A DNA stretch of 64,000 nt from Punica granatum. Taxonomy: Eukaryota; Streptophyta; Magnoliopsida; Myrtales; Lythraceae. The DNA is taken from NCBI RefSeq assembly GCF_007655135.1, contig NC_045132.1, positions 5,580,001 to 5,644,000 on the forward strand, read 5' to 3'. Within the stretch, counting starts at the first letter, position 1. The number at the start of each line of letters is the position of its first letter. Position numbers and translations under genes: made by a program. The notes under the pieces are model-generated. The model saw only the letters and a list, made by a program, of their open reading frames with translations. It made no database searches and was not told where the DNA came from. Positions 49,073-61,198 of the stretch are shown here, piece by piece.

Positions 49073-49310
49073 TGGTTCGTTTGGTTATCCAGTGTGATTT
49101 TAAAATCATAATTTTAACCTAATTCTACCCACAATAAAATAAAATAAAATAACTCATACAAAGTCAAAGAGTGGGTCCCATTTATACCACTATTTTTCAA
49201 CAACAAAAAAAAATAATTCATACAAAATTAAAGGGTGGGCTTCATTTATACCACACTTTTTCAAAATCAAAATCTGATTTTAAAATCCTACTTTGAAACC
49301 AAATGCAGCA
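49073..49310. mobile_element. Tourist-like (PIF/Harbinger) MITE
   Basis: 238 bp with TAA on both sides (49070-49072, 49311-49313). Left end TGGTTCGTTTGGTTATCC, right end the complement of TGCTGCATTTGGTTTC. Both are followed inward by GATTTTAAAATC. Lies just beyond the duplication boundary inside the older MULE. Confidence 0.75.
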
Positions 49311-50818
49311 TAAATATCATCCACCCTAACCAAAATGACCATCTAGCACCCTAACCAAATTGACCATCCACCAGTCTAGACAAACCATCACCATAACCAA
49401 AGAGAGTTCCCACCAAAAAGGACCATCCACCAATCTAACCAAAATCACCATTTTCCATCAATGCACTAACAAAAAATAACCATCTGTGTTAACCATATAT
49501 ATAAGCTACTATTCAACCATTCTAACCAAAAGGATCAACAACATATGGATAAGCATCATCAGTTTCCACCATCCACCAACATGATGAACCTTTAATCCAG
49601 TCTACTTCTTGTTTTATTAGCCATGAGCACTTTCTATTTGTTTATGTTGTGCCTAGGTTTTCGACCTCTTTTGGTGCTCTTGATGCACATCTCCTTGTTG
49701 GGAACTTTGGGCACCCTATTGCTAATCTTTATGTACCTCAACTCCTGCTTGGTTGTTGATAGGACTGCTGAATTGCCCTCCATGCCTCCCCTTTTATACC
49801 ATTCTCATCTGCTCACCAGACATCTAAAACTACATACAGATGATCATTAATATCATCAAATAAGCTTTACAATATGGATAAGACTATGTTTGTGTAAATT
49901 ACATGTATATAATTCATTCCACTTTCTCCAACAAGGACCCCAACTCCTTTATAAGCTAGAGATTTTTTTCTTGTGTATAAGTGCATCCTTTGTTTGAGAT
50001 GTTTGCTTCTTTCGAACCTGCATTTGAAGTTGCTTTTACATTTGAAAGGAAGCTCATATAAAAAAAAAGAAAAAGAAAGTAAATAAGGGAAAGCTAATAC
50101 TTGAAGTTTTGGCCTACCATACTGTGATCTCTCCATGCCTTGGTCTGCATTTGCCTTTTCTCTCTAGTCCCTCTCTTGGTTGCCCCTACTGTTACTAGTT
50201 TCACCTTGAGCAGTACCAGCTTGTCTGCCTCTCTGCATGCCTTGGTCTGTCTTTACCTTCCCTCATCACCATGCTCTGTAGTAACTTGGCTGCAACTATT
50301 CTGTGTGAAATCTACCGTTGATATCTGCTCTCCTCCATTAGCAGATCTTCCCATATACTCTACTCCATCAACAGATCTTCCCATTTGCTTGTGCTCATCA
50401 TGTTCATCATGTAGTTATACATCAATTAGTAAAAGTAAAACCATAGATTACTTGAAAAATTAAAGTAAATAACCAGCAAAGTACTCACTTCATGAGTTGT
50501 TTGAGGAGCTTGTTTGTTTTTTTAAGGCTTGTCTTCTTGTTGTGACCATACTAAGAACATATGTTGCACTTCATCTCCATTCCCTTCCTTGAAAGTTTCT
50601 CATAACCAAGTTATTGCTTTGACATGTCATTTCTATTTTTCTTTGGTCTCACTGACTATTTCTTCACATAAGGAGGAAACATTGGATTTCCTTGTGGCTT
50701 GCGCTAGAAGTTCTTCCCATCCAATGGCTTCAGGAGTTATCCATAGGCTGAGGTACATTGGTTTCTTCAACGTGTCATCACATAGTCTTCAATGGTCCCT
50801 CTCATTTTCTTGATGCAG

Positions 50819-53177
50819 CTAAACAACATGGACACATGGAATTCCTAAGAGATTCCATTTTTTACAATTGCAGCTCCGAGCAATTAAATCCACAACAAAT
50901 CCCTCCCCAAAATGGCCAACCTCGAATGCTTCATCCCTAGCATATATAGGCTCACAGAACCTATAGCTAACTTCATTTTTATCAAGTATCTTTCTCATCT
51001 TAAGACACAGTATATTAGTGGAGGCCCTACCCATGTCACTCTTATCAGTTATCCTTTGCATCATTGCATGTTTGATATCTTCCATCATCTCTATGATAGG
51101 CTTAGTCTTAGCAAACAAAATAAGGTTATTAAAACATTCACAGATATTGTTGTCAACCACATCACACTAAGGCCATTCCCTAATAAATGCCCGATATAAC
51201 TTTCTGACATTAATCTCCTCGAAGGCATCAACAACTTCCCAATTTAGTGCCCTCATCTCAACCATAATATTCTCATACTGCGCCACAGTAGTGCACTTAA
51301 CAACTTTTCAGAATGTTGACTTCAATGCAAGACCTGTGTATTTATTCTTTCAATTTGCATATAAATGCTTTGCGCAATTTCTATGTTCTACATTAGGTAA
51401 GAGATTTCTCACTGCATTCTCAAGCTCCTATAGAATCGCAATAAATTTATAGTTAGTATAGTGAAAACAATTCATAACATATCAATATTTTACCTATAGT
51501 AGAAACAATCCATAGCACATGACAAATAATAACATATAAGTAGTTACCTTATGTTGATCACTAATGATGGTCTATCCTAGTCAATCACAAATGCCTAAGT
51601 CATCCATCAAATGCTGAATAGACCATCACTGAAAAGCCTCATTTTCCCCTTCAACGATTGCACATGCAATTGGGAATATTTGGTCGTTCCTGTCTCTTCC
51701 AACAACACTTAAAAACTGGCCATTTAATTCATTTTTTTTAAATGTCCGTTCAAACCAATTACTAGTATACACTCTTCAACAAACCCCCTCCTCAAAGAAT
51801 CAAAGAACACATAAAACCTCATAAACCCGACAAGCAAGTCAGGTGTGTCTCTGTCAAGCACGAGGTCAAATGTGTTGTTCTTGCACACCTTCTTCAACTT
51901 AGCCACATAAGAGGGCAACATGTGGTAGTGCTTATCTAGGGTCCTGCGAAGAAGCTTCCTTGCATGTGTCATGGCTCTATAACAAGTAGCCTTACTAATT
52001 ATGATCCCAAACTTTTAGTTCATTTCTCGCATCAAATCAGAGGCCTTGAAATCCATATTAACTTGAAACTTTAGTAAAAAGTGTTCACCTATCCAATCAT
52101 AAGTAACTTGATTATTTCTTGAATTCTTACTACAGCTATGTACATCTGTCATTGTCTTAAACACAAATCCCTCTCTTTTCTATAGCCAACTGCAATATAT
52201 TCTCCATGGGCAACCTGCCTTACAAATTGCCTCCAACTTGTCACTACCAGGCTTCCAGATACGTAGAGAAAAGCCATTATAAATGGCATAATTCAGTAGC
52301 CCTACACTGATCATAATTGGTAAACATCTAACCTAAGTAAAAACTTTATTTGGCTTATATCACACTTGGAATCGAAGATCTTCAACTTCTTATTTATGCT
52401 ACTCATTTGTCCTTCATCATCGTTGCTGTTGGGGGTGAGTAGATTCTCAACAGATTCAACATCTCCATCATCTGCATTTTCTTGTTGTGGTATGTCCTTG
52501 CTCTGGTGTATCCGCTCATGTGATTCTATGTTCATCTGTCTCATTTTCATTTTGTTACCTTCAACACGCTCCTCACTGCCATTGTGACTATTATATTCAT
52601 CATCATCACTTGTATAAACATCACTTTCTTATTCTTCTGCACATAGATAATAATCGGTATCATCATCATCATCTTGTCCTCCCTTAGCTAACAAGTCTTC
52701 CCAATGACCATTATTATTATCACCATTATCAACATCATCATCACCAGCAACATGATCAGCAACAACAACATTACCATCATCATTTCTCACCACTGAATCA
52801 TCATCAAAGTCTTTCCTATCAACTTCAACATAAATAGATATGAGCTCATGCTTCAGCCTAAGCTCAGTCATCATCATTACCTCTGTATCCGTATGCATTT
52901 CTCTTAAACCAACCTCTAAACCATCCTCAGGGACTACATATCACATTCTCTTTGGTGTTTTGTAACCAAAGTCATCCAATATTCTTACAAGTTCAAACCA
53001 TGACATCATATCTGAGTCTTGAGCTTTTATAGATCTTTGGCCTCCCAAATATCTCACTTTAGGCATGAACTGCATTTGCATTAATCCTCCATGGTAAATA
53101 ACTAAGGCAAAATGTGTTCCCCTATTCATGCAACAAGCAATTGTTTTAGTTGGTAACATAAAGCAGTAACACTTCAT
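50819..53177 (-). pseudogene. MURA-type (MuDR) transposase, decayed
   Basis: Minus-strand pieces in order. 53177-52941 is the MuDR N-terminal block (FALVIYHGG, VRYLGGQ, DMMSWFELVRILDDFGYK), followed in frame by a TGA and then PEDGLEV. An acidic Asp-rich linker spans 52898-52629, and 52550-52311 is the segment leading to the DNA-binding region. 51972-51724 holds LVGFMRFYVFFDSLRRGF, then VIGLNGHLKK, where the first catalytic Asp of the usual GLDGCFLKG is Asn. 51160-50819 is the tail with a SWIM finger (SCNCKKWNLLGIPCVH). Large parts of the catalytic core are missing or shifted, so it is inactive. Confidence 0.85.
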
Positions 53178-53206
53178 TAATATGCAATAACCAACACATT
53201 GTTTAA

Positions 53207-54420
53207 GGGAAAATTACTTGAATGATACAAAACCTTTTAAGTTGTAACGCGAACGGTATAAAATCTTTTTTTTTGTAACAATTTGATACAAAACGTATCA
53301 AATTGTTTCAATCAAGTACAATCCGTAAATTTTCGTTGACGCAATTAAGAATTTCTGACGTGGCATGTGACTTAGCAAGCCTTATGACATGTGGCTGGAT
53401 GCCGTTAAGAATATCTGACGTGGCACGTGACGTGGCAAGTTTTATGACACGTGGCTGAAAACTTTTAGCATGATGTAACAAATTGGTACAAAACTTTATT
53501 AAGATGTAACAAATGGGTACAAAACTTTATTAAGATGAAACGAAATGGTACAAAACGTTTTGTATGATGTAACAAATTGATACAAATAGCCGAACAAAGA
53601 ACAACTACACCTAATTAAAATAATAAAAGGGGAGATCCGTATTGAATGGTGCTGCGGGATCTATGCATATCCAACGATGGGAATGTTCCTATTACGATAA
53701 TATGGAGTCATATTACCATGAGCGAAAAAAATATCTGGTAGTATAAATTTGCATTATAAATTTTGGTCCCTCTAGATTTCGAGAGAAGTACATAAGTTCG
53801 AAAGGAAATATTGAAAGAGAAAATAAAGGGAAGATCTTTCATTCCAAAAATTTCTGACGTGGCACGTAACAACGAAATCCAAAGGGACCAAAATTTATTA
53901 TGCAAATTCATACTACCAGATTTTTTTTTCGCTCATGGTAATATGACTCCATATTATCGTAATACGAGTATTCACATTGTTAGATATGCATAGATCCTGC
54001 AGTACCATTCAATACGGATCTCCCTTTTATTATTTTAATTAGGTGTAGTTGACCTTTGTTCCGCTATTTGTATCAATTTGTTACATCATACAAAACGTTT
54101 TGTACCATTTCGTTACATCTTAATAAAGTTTTGTACCAATTTATTACATATTAATAAAGTTTTGTACTAATTTGTTACATCTTAATAAGGTTTTGTACCA
54201 ATTTGTTACATCATGCTAAAAGTTTTCAACCACGTCTCATAAGACTTGCCACGTCACGTGCCACGTCAAATATTCTTAACGGCGTCAACGGAAATTGACG
54301 GATTGTACTTGATTGAAATAATTTGGTATGTTTTATATCAAATTGTTACAAAAAAAAAAAGATTTTGTACCGTCCGCGTTACAACTTAAAAGGTTTTGTA
54401 TCATTCAGGTAATTTTCCCC
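53207..54420. mobile_element. 1.2-kb near-perfect fold-back element with 9-bp target duplication
   Basis: The left arm starts GGGAAAATTACTTGAATGAT and the right arm is its complement ending in AATTTTCCCC. The arms run about 560 bp each, with landmarks TTAAGTTGTAACGCG, TTCTGACGTGGCA-like and GGGAGATCCGTATTGAATGG, and meet near 53800. Flanked by ATTGTTTAA at 53198-53206 and 54421-54429. It is nested in the older MULE just upstream of its MURA start. No coding sequence. Confidence 0.9.
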
Positions 54421-55229
54421 ATTGTTTAACTTACATAATCTTTGATAGTTTTGAGGATTATCAAAACAATAGAAGCAACAAACTTCGGACCACCGCTTGT
54501 AGACAAGATGAAAATTTTTAAGCCACTTATTATCAGATTCCAATGCAATAAAGAAAGAGACAAGAAGCAGACCCCAATGCAGCAAAGAAAGAGGGAAAGC
54601 TTGGGACCACAAAGATAAAGAATTCGACAACAAAGCACCCACTAACCTTTTTAGTTGGAACTAATGATACTGTGTTACTACAGATTAGGAACATCGACTC
54701 ATCTTCCTCTTTAGAATGCCCTAAAAACCAACCACATCCAACTTAGCCTCTCCTCTTTGTAGCACAGTCCACTAAAACCCTAACAAGAACTGAGACTGAA
54801 ATCGCTCACCTTAACCTAACCAATTGATTAGATTGCTACAGTCATCGTCCCTTGAAAACTCTAATTGCAAAAGCCCCTTCTCAATTTTGGTCGAACAATG
54901 ACGGAGACTATAGATTGGAAGTGATTCACGCCAAGGGAAAAGAGAAAATAAGATGGAGGAAGGGATCGGCAAGAAGGGTAAAAGGCAGAGGCAAGAATTA
55001 TCCATGATGTCTTAAGTGGGTCCCGCAATTCAATCCACGTAAGCACCATCAAGAACAGTGACTGCTACGTCGTATTAGCTGTCAATAAATTATGAAATTT
55101 TCACAGCATGAGATATTTGAAATCCAACCCTAAAGGTTGGGGTGTGCTGCGCAATTTATGGAGTATGAGATAATTCTAATAAATATTGCAAACGTTAATA
55201 TACATGGTGTTATTTCCCTTAATAATTAA

Positions 55230-55556
55230 GGTAATCATGATTTCATTGCTGATATTAAAATTTTTATACGGTCTAAAAGATAATCAACCACAAAATGAGG
55301 TTTCAAAAAAATGAAGTCATATATACATATCACTCTCCCACTTTCATATATTAAAATATACTATTTTGTTCCATATTGTGAGTAATATTAATATTTTTTT
55401 CTATATTAAGTAATATTACTAGCAATCTCTTGTTGTTTAATATTGCTGTTTTCGTCTTTTCTTTCTTTTCTCGTTATATAAATTTATTCTCAAGTGGAGT
55501 CTCAAAAAACTTTAATTAATTAGGTGCTCATGATTATGGATTAGGAGAAAAAGTCA
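55230..55556. other. AT-rich spacer between the two MULE insertions
   Basis: No gene or element recognised. Confidence 0.4.
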
Positions 55557-56796
55557 AGGCCCGTTTAATTTGGAGTATTGGAAATGGAAAGGGAAATGAA
55601 ATGAGATGGAATGGAAAGGAATTGGAAACAGAATGACAAATTTTGATTTTTATTTGGTTTAATAAGAAATGGAAATTCAATTCCATATGCTTACATTTGG
55701 TTTGTTACCTATGGAATTGGAATCAAATTTCAATATATGATAATTATTTGTAATATTTAAAATAAACAATTAACAAGTATCAGGGATTCCTAAAATGTAC
55801 CAAATTTATTCAATACCATGATATTAAGAAATAACATTAGAACATAAGTTTGGTCAAACATCATAGAAAGCACTGCAATATTGTTCTAAAAATATTAAAA
55901 ATATATAAATAAATTAAATAAAGTGCAATATTATAGTTGACTATGTTTGCTTATTAGAAAAATCTTTCCATTCGTTGACCAATCACAAGATTATGTTTCA
56001 TTATTCATTTAAATCTCTTAAGCATCATATGATTAAAAAAGACACATAACATTAATTTTTGGTTCCCCTTCCTCTTTCCTGAGGGACCCGGAGGAATGGA
56101 TGATTTCCCCTTATGGAGAATCAATTCCCCTGCACAAGGGACTTGGTTTCCAATTCCCCTTAAATAAAATAAAGAGTTGAGTGTGGTTTTGGTCCCTAAA
56201 AGATTTCAAAACCTTGTGTTCAGTCCCTAAAAAAAATTTGCCATTGTTTTCGTCCCTCAATATCCATTCCGTCTTATGTTTTAGTCCTCCCGTCATCTTT
56301 CGCATGCCAACCGTGACGGTAATCTTACGTGGCGGATGAGCTGGATTTAACGTCGTTAACCACCTTGCAAAATTGACAAAAACGGCGTCGTTGTCTTCGT
56401 CGATCGAAGGCCGCCCTAAACGACGTCGTTCCCCACTCTTACTCAACAACATAAACGGTGCGTTGAATGCCCCTTGAACCCAGAATCCCTAATTGCGATT
56501 TTGCTCCCCCAAATTCGAAACCCTAACCGCAATTGCAAATCTAGTGCAGAGGAAGAAAAAGGTTCGAGGCTTTGAAGGAAGAAATTCGAGGCTGGGCAAT
56601 CGATTTAAGGTTCAATCGCAAAGGAGCACCTAGAATTACCCAACAATCGGAAGAAGTACGAGGCTTTTGAGGAAGAAATTGGAGACTGTTCACTCGAAAT
56701 CACAGCTCAATCGAAGAGGAAGGAAGAAATTCAGGTGAGGGAAAAAAGCCTTAATCATTTGTCACTCCAATTACAATTCAATTGCAGAGAAAAGAG

Positions 56797-57162
56797 ATGA
56801 ATAAAGATCAGAAATCGAGTGTGAGCTGTCATTCCAATTGCAGTACCAGCATCTCCGGAGCTGGGTCGATTCTTTGTTATTGTGGACAAAGAGCACGTCG
56901 GATGATCTCGAAGACCATTGCAAATCCTGATCAACCATTTTATAGGTGTCCTTTATGGAAGGATGAAGCTCATACCTGCGGTTATTTTCAGTGGGAAGAC
57001 CAGCTTGACACTTCTTCAGTTGAAGTCCAACTTCAGAGGAATGTGTTGTTGTTAAAAAGCAGGATTGTGGAGTGTGAGAGTCAATTGAAGAAGCTGGCTC
57101 GACTGTGGTGGATTTTAACGATTGTAGTGTGTGTGTTGGTTGTGAGGATATCTATTTTCTGA
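56797..57162 (+). CDS. MULE-borne GRF zinc finger protein with coiled coil and C-terminal membrane helix
   Basis: 121 aa, intact. Residues about 22-72 form a GRF-type zinc finger: LCYCGQRARRMIS, NPDQPFYRCP and CGYFQWEDQ provide the CxCG, NP...FY.C and C..F.W.D hallmarks. Residues about 76-104 are heptad-like (VEVQLQRNVLLLKSRI). Residues 106-121 are a hydrophobic anchor (WWILTIVVCVLVVRISIF) with almost nothing after it, fitting a tail-anchored topology. The ATG at 56797 follows an acceptor (TTGCAG at 56783-56788) of a putative leader intron, so the upstream in-frame extension is not used. GRF fingers bind nucleic acids in other proteins; the role here is unknown. It lies within the MULE, convergent to MURA, and matches relics in the older MULE. 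Confidence 0.85.
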   Translation: MNKDQKSSVSCHSNCSTSISGAGSILCYCGQRARRMISKTIANPDQPFYRCPLWKDEAHTCGYFQWEDQLDTSSVEVQLQRNVLLLKSRIVECESQLKKLARLWWILTIVVCVLVVRISIF

Positions 57163-57737
57163 GCTTCCTCTCAGTCGGCTGAGCTTGTTGGTTGTGAGGA
57201 TTGCTGTGGGTGGTCCTGAGCTTGGTTATGGATGGATCGTGGGTAGTTTTAGTTAGCTAGGATATGTTGGATTGATATGGTACTGTTAAAGCAATGAGTT
57301 GGAAGTTTTTTGCAAGTTGCTATCCAACTCAGCCCTGTGTATGACTTGGTCTATATTGATGTTGGTTAATGAAATTCGTTTGCCATCAGTTCTTGTCCAT
57401 TTGTCCATCTTCATTTGCATCTTTCATTCGTTTGGATTTTACCTGACTGTATAGCAAATGCAAGCACAATTCAATTTCCACAAAAGTCTCTATACCATAT
57501 GAAACTTGTAATCTGTATACCAAATGAAAATTGCAATCAATATACTAACTTGCAAGATGTAAACCATATATATCATAAAAACTGACATTATCGAGTGGCC
57601 ATTCATTAACATTCTTGTCTATACAAAAATGTATCAAATTCTTCTCTATACAAAAGGTATCAAAAGCCAATGGCCACAATGCCACCTAACATTATAAAAA
57701 ATATTCACAAACCACAGTATTCTCTATACAAAATGGA

Positions 57738-60700
57738 CTACTTCTTTCGCTTCCTTGAATTCTTTTTTGGCTTGTTTGCTTGCTTCTTAGATTCGCTGGG
57801 TCCTGAGATAACATGAGCATTGGAGGGGCCACTAGCTAAATGCTGACACATCGATGGTGATATTCCCTGCAAAGTTCAGTAGCACAAGCACAACAAAGAT
57901 CAGTAGCTTGAACTTACACAAGCACTAAAAGCACAAGCACATCACTGAGCACATGAAAACACACCAGCACAGGCAGATGAGCACTGTAAAACACACCAGC
58001 ACAGGCATATGAGCACACTAAACAGAACAGTAAGGGAAGAACCATCACTGAGCACATAAAAACACACCAGCACAAGTACAGGCACATAAGAACAATAACC
58101 CACCTCTATAATTGAATGTTGAGTCTGATTTGGTGAAATTGATGTTGGTGCACCATTGTCAACTGTCTTTGTTGTTGATTTTCTCATGCTTGATCTGATT
58201 GCTATCTCCTGAGGTCTCCTTGGTTCTGGATGAGTCATGCTAGGCTGAGAAATGTTGTCTACTTCTTGAGACATCATCTCTGGCTGCTGGACCACACTTG
58301 ATGCCACTCCCTAAAGGCAATAGTTTGTCAATTTCACATATCAACAGTACAAATGGGGAAAATATGCAGTTGAAAGTCAGTATACCTGCAATTCTTCTCC
58401 TGTAAGTCAAGTCTCAGAGGGTAAAGCTGAGGCATTTTGGCAGCTGGTATCAGTCCTAGCCTTCTTCCTTTGCTTATCATTCGATATTGTACCCTTGCAT
58501 CTCTTCACATTGTGTCCTTTCTCACCACACCTTCCACATTGTATTTCCTTGTACTTCCTTTTAGACTTATATGGGTTTTGAGGCACATCATTAGCCTTGG
58601 ACCTTTTCTTTTTTGGACGACTACCACCCTTGGCAAATCTTGGAGCCTCAACAGGTTCTGCACCTGACTTAATCCATTGATCTTCACTTCTCAGTGGAGC
58701 AATATACGGAACATAAATACTCTCCCATGTTTCCTTAGAATAACATGGATTGACATGCTTCTCTGCATCAATGCCAACCGAGTGCATACATGCTACTGCA
58801 TGCTTACAAGGGATCCCACATAAATCCCACTCTCTACATGAACATGTCGACATCTTCAAGTCAACAACATGCTGATGGTTGCTGCTGTATATATGTTGCA
58901 CCTGAAACCTTGCAAGCTCAGGGTCTCCAGCCCAAAGAGCATGCCATTTGTGACTATCCCTCTTTGCTATTTCTAACTTAGACTGTGCAGTTGGTGTGAT
59001 TGGACCTTTATATCTTGTAATTTGATTCCTACTATAGTTCATCTTCCTCATCAAATATAACATGATCTCTTCCAACATGTTGATGATAGGTCTTGCTCGA
59101 TACTTTACTATAGCAGCATTGAACTGCTCAGACATGTTATTGCACAGGCTTTGGTTCTTTGTATGTACTTTGAAGGCTGCCCTGGTCCAGCTATGCTTGT
59201 CTAACAACCCGAGATATTCATAGGCTTCCTCACTGATACATCTAAGCTCCTTAAAATGCCTTTCAAACTCTCCCATGGTATTTGATCTAGCACACTACCA
59301 TAGCTTTTTCCTAAGATCTACACGGTGCCAATTTTTCCATACATTTGCTTCTAGATGTTTCACACAAAACCTGTGAATTATGTCTGGGCATAATTCCTTA
59401 ATTGTCTCCCTAAGGCCTTGTGAAAGAACATTTGGAGAAAAATATTTATTTGTCATACAGGAAGATATGGAAAATGAAAATGCAATATAAAACAAAATAC
59501 AATTACCTTTTGCATGTCTGATATAAACTCCCAACCATGTTCCTTTGGATCTCCAATGTCTTCAAGTAGCCTTCTCAAGAACCAACTCCAACTCTCTTTA
59601 GTCTCCTGTTCCACAACTCCATATGCTATTACATAGAATGCGTGGTTCGGATCCTGTGTGACAGCAGCTAGCAAGGTGCCTCCATAATAGCCCTTTAAGA
59701 AGCACCCATCTAACCCTATCAGTGGTCTGTACCCAGCTAGTAACCCCCTTTTACTGGCATCAAAGCATATGTACATCCTATCAAAAATGGGAGGGAAGCT
59801 CAAGTCTGGTCTCTCTACCCCAATTACTGCACTGGAACCTGGGTTGCTTGCTACAATCTCTCCACAGTAGTCCCTTAATCTGCCATATTGCTTCTCTTCA
59901 CTTTCTTCAACTTGCTTTTTGGCAATCTGTAAGGCATTGTATATCTTCCATTCACCAACTTTAATGGAGAATACCTCAGATATATATTTATATGCATCCC
60001 CTGCAGTCATATTAGGCATCCTTCTCAGTTGGTTTATCAGTTTCTCAGCAATCCATTTGCTATCTGCTTGCTTATTCTTCAACTTCCTGGAGCAACTGTG
60101 ATTGGGAATCAACTTCTTCAGCTGAAAAGCACCATATGGTTCTGACCAAGAACAGAAGGCCTCCCACTCAGAGCCAAGTTGACACTTGAATCTACACCTG
60201 ACCTTATCATTCTTCTTCATAACCACTTCCCTCCCAATTGAAATTGTATAATCTTTCACAGCCTCTTTGAAAACTTGCAAGCTAGGAAATAACATAACTA
60301 GTTCAAGCTGTACTTGACCATATTCTGCATTCTCGTGAAAGAAAGCAGGCCTCTCATCAGATTCATCATCGCTTCCCTTCAAGTTTTGCAAGTCTTCAGA
60401 GTGATACTCGGTTTCCTCTACAAATTTATTAGTACCTTGATGATCAGATGGTTCTTCCCTTGCTGTTCTGCTCAGTGCATTGCAAGGTCTCCATTTAGGT
60501 CTTCTCACACGAGAAGATTCAGCCCTATTGGTTCATTCCCCACCATTTTCCCTTGCTTCTTCCCCTATTTCTTCCCCTGCGAATATAACTGGAACTTCCC
60601 CTGCTTCTTGAACTGGAACTTCCCTTGCAGCTTCAACTTCCACTGCATCTTTCACTGTTTTGTCCACTGCTGCACCCCCTCCACCTTCCCCTGCATCACG

Positions 60701-61198
60701 ATCATCGCCAGTACAGTCATCATGTTCATCCCCATCTTGCCCTGGTACCCATGCATCATCTGAATCATCTAAACCATCAGACTCAAGCTCCAGTGCATCT
60801 TCATCTCGTTCTTCATCTTCACTGTCATCTTCATCAGATACTACAAATTGCATAACTTGATTTGCAAGTTCTGCTGCAACAATCTCTTCTTCATTTTGGA
60901 TGAAGAAAAACTCGATTTCTCTGACATTTCTAACTGATGCATATAGTGTATGAGCATCTTGGTCTGTCTCAAAATCCCTCAGCCCTTCATGCACTTCTAA
61001 ACCGGGAACCAACCACAAGATCTTCTTTGGTTTTCTATATCCATGCTCAACATATAAGTTCTCAATGGTGGGTTTTGCTACTAGGTCAATATCTACATCC
61101 CCCCATACATCAATTTCTCCACCAACATATTGCACGCGGGGTTCAGAGACTAACTCACCCCCATGGTGAAAAATCAACATGTACAAGTCCTCATCCAT
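57738..61198 (-). pseudogene. MURA-type MULE transposase, nearly complete but with nonsense codons
   Basis: Start at 61198 (MDEDLYMLIFHHGG), just after an acceptor. MuDR N-terminal block with VQYVGGEIDVW, then an acidic linker, then FKEAVKDYTISIGREV. The DNA-binding region (CRFKCQLGSEWEAFCSW) is followed by the DDE core (MYICFDASKRGLLAGYRPL, GLDGCFLKG, then SDMQK), a SWIM finger (CSCREWDLCGIPCKH) and a CCHC knuckle (CGRCGEKGHNVKRC). Further exons are 58310-58104 and 57866-57738, ending in a basic tail. In-frame stops: TGA 60535-60533, TAG 59297-59295, TGA 58409-58407. The intron 59506-59417 leaves a one-base frame mismatch as I read it. Only a few lesions, so it died recently, or recoding or other splicing is used. 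Confidence 0.88.

Larger units (their letters stand above)
47589..55219 (-). mobile_element. Older MULE with GRF relic, decayed MURA and nested insertions
   Basis: Terminal repeats of about 200 bp: left GGGAAAATAACACCATAAAT, right the complement of AGGGAAATAACACCATGTAT. They continue through 'CTCCATAAAT.GCG' and 'TTGCGGGACCCACTTAA'. The 9-bp duplication TAATAATTA lies at 47580-47588 and 55220-55228. Inside are a GRF gene relic (+, left), MURA pieces (-, right), a Tourist-like MITE (49073-49310) and a 1.2-kb fold-back (53207-54420). Net of the nested insertions, the element is about 6.2 kb. Confidence 0.88.

Noticed and set aside
50140..51199. Plus-strand open frames around 50140-51199
   Set aside because: Shadows of, or lying beside, the decayed minus-strand MURA; no homology of their own.
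60625..60860. Open plus-strand frames rich in Ser or His
   Set aside because: Antisense shadow of the acidic Asp/Glu-rich linker of MURA.
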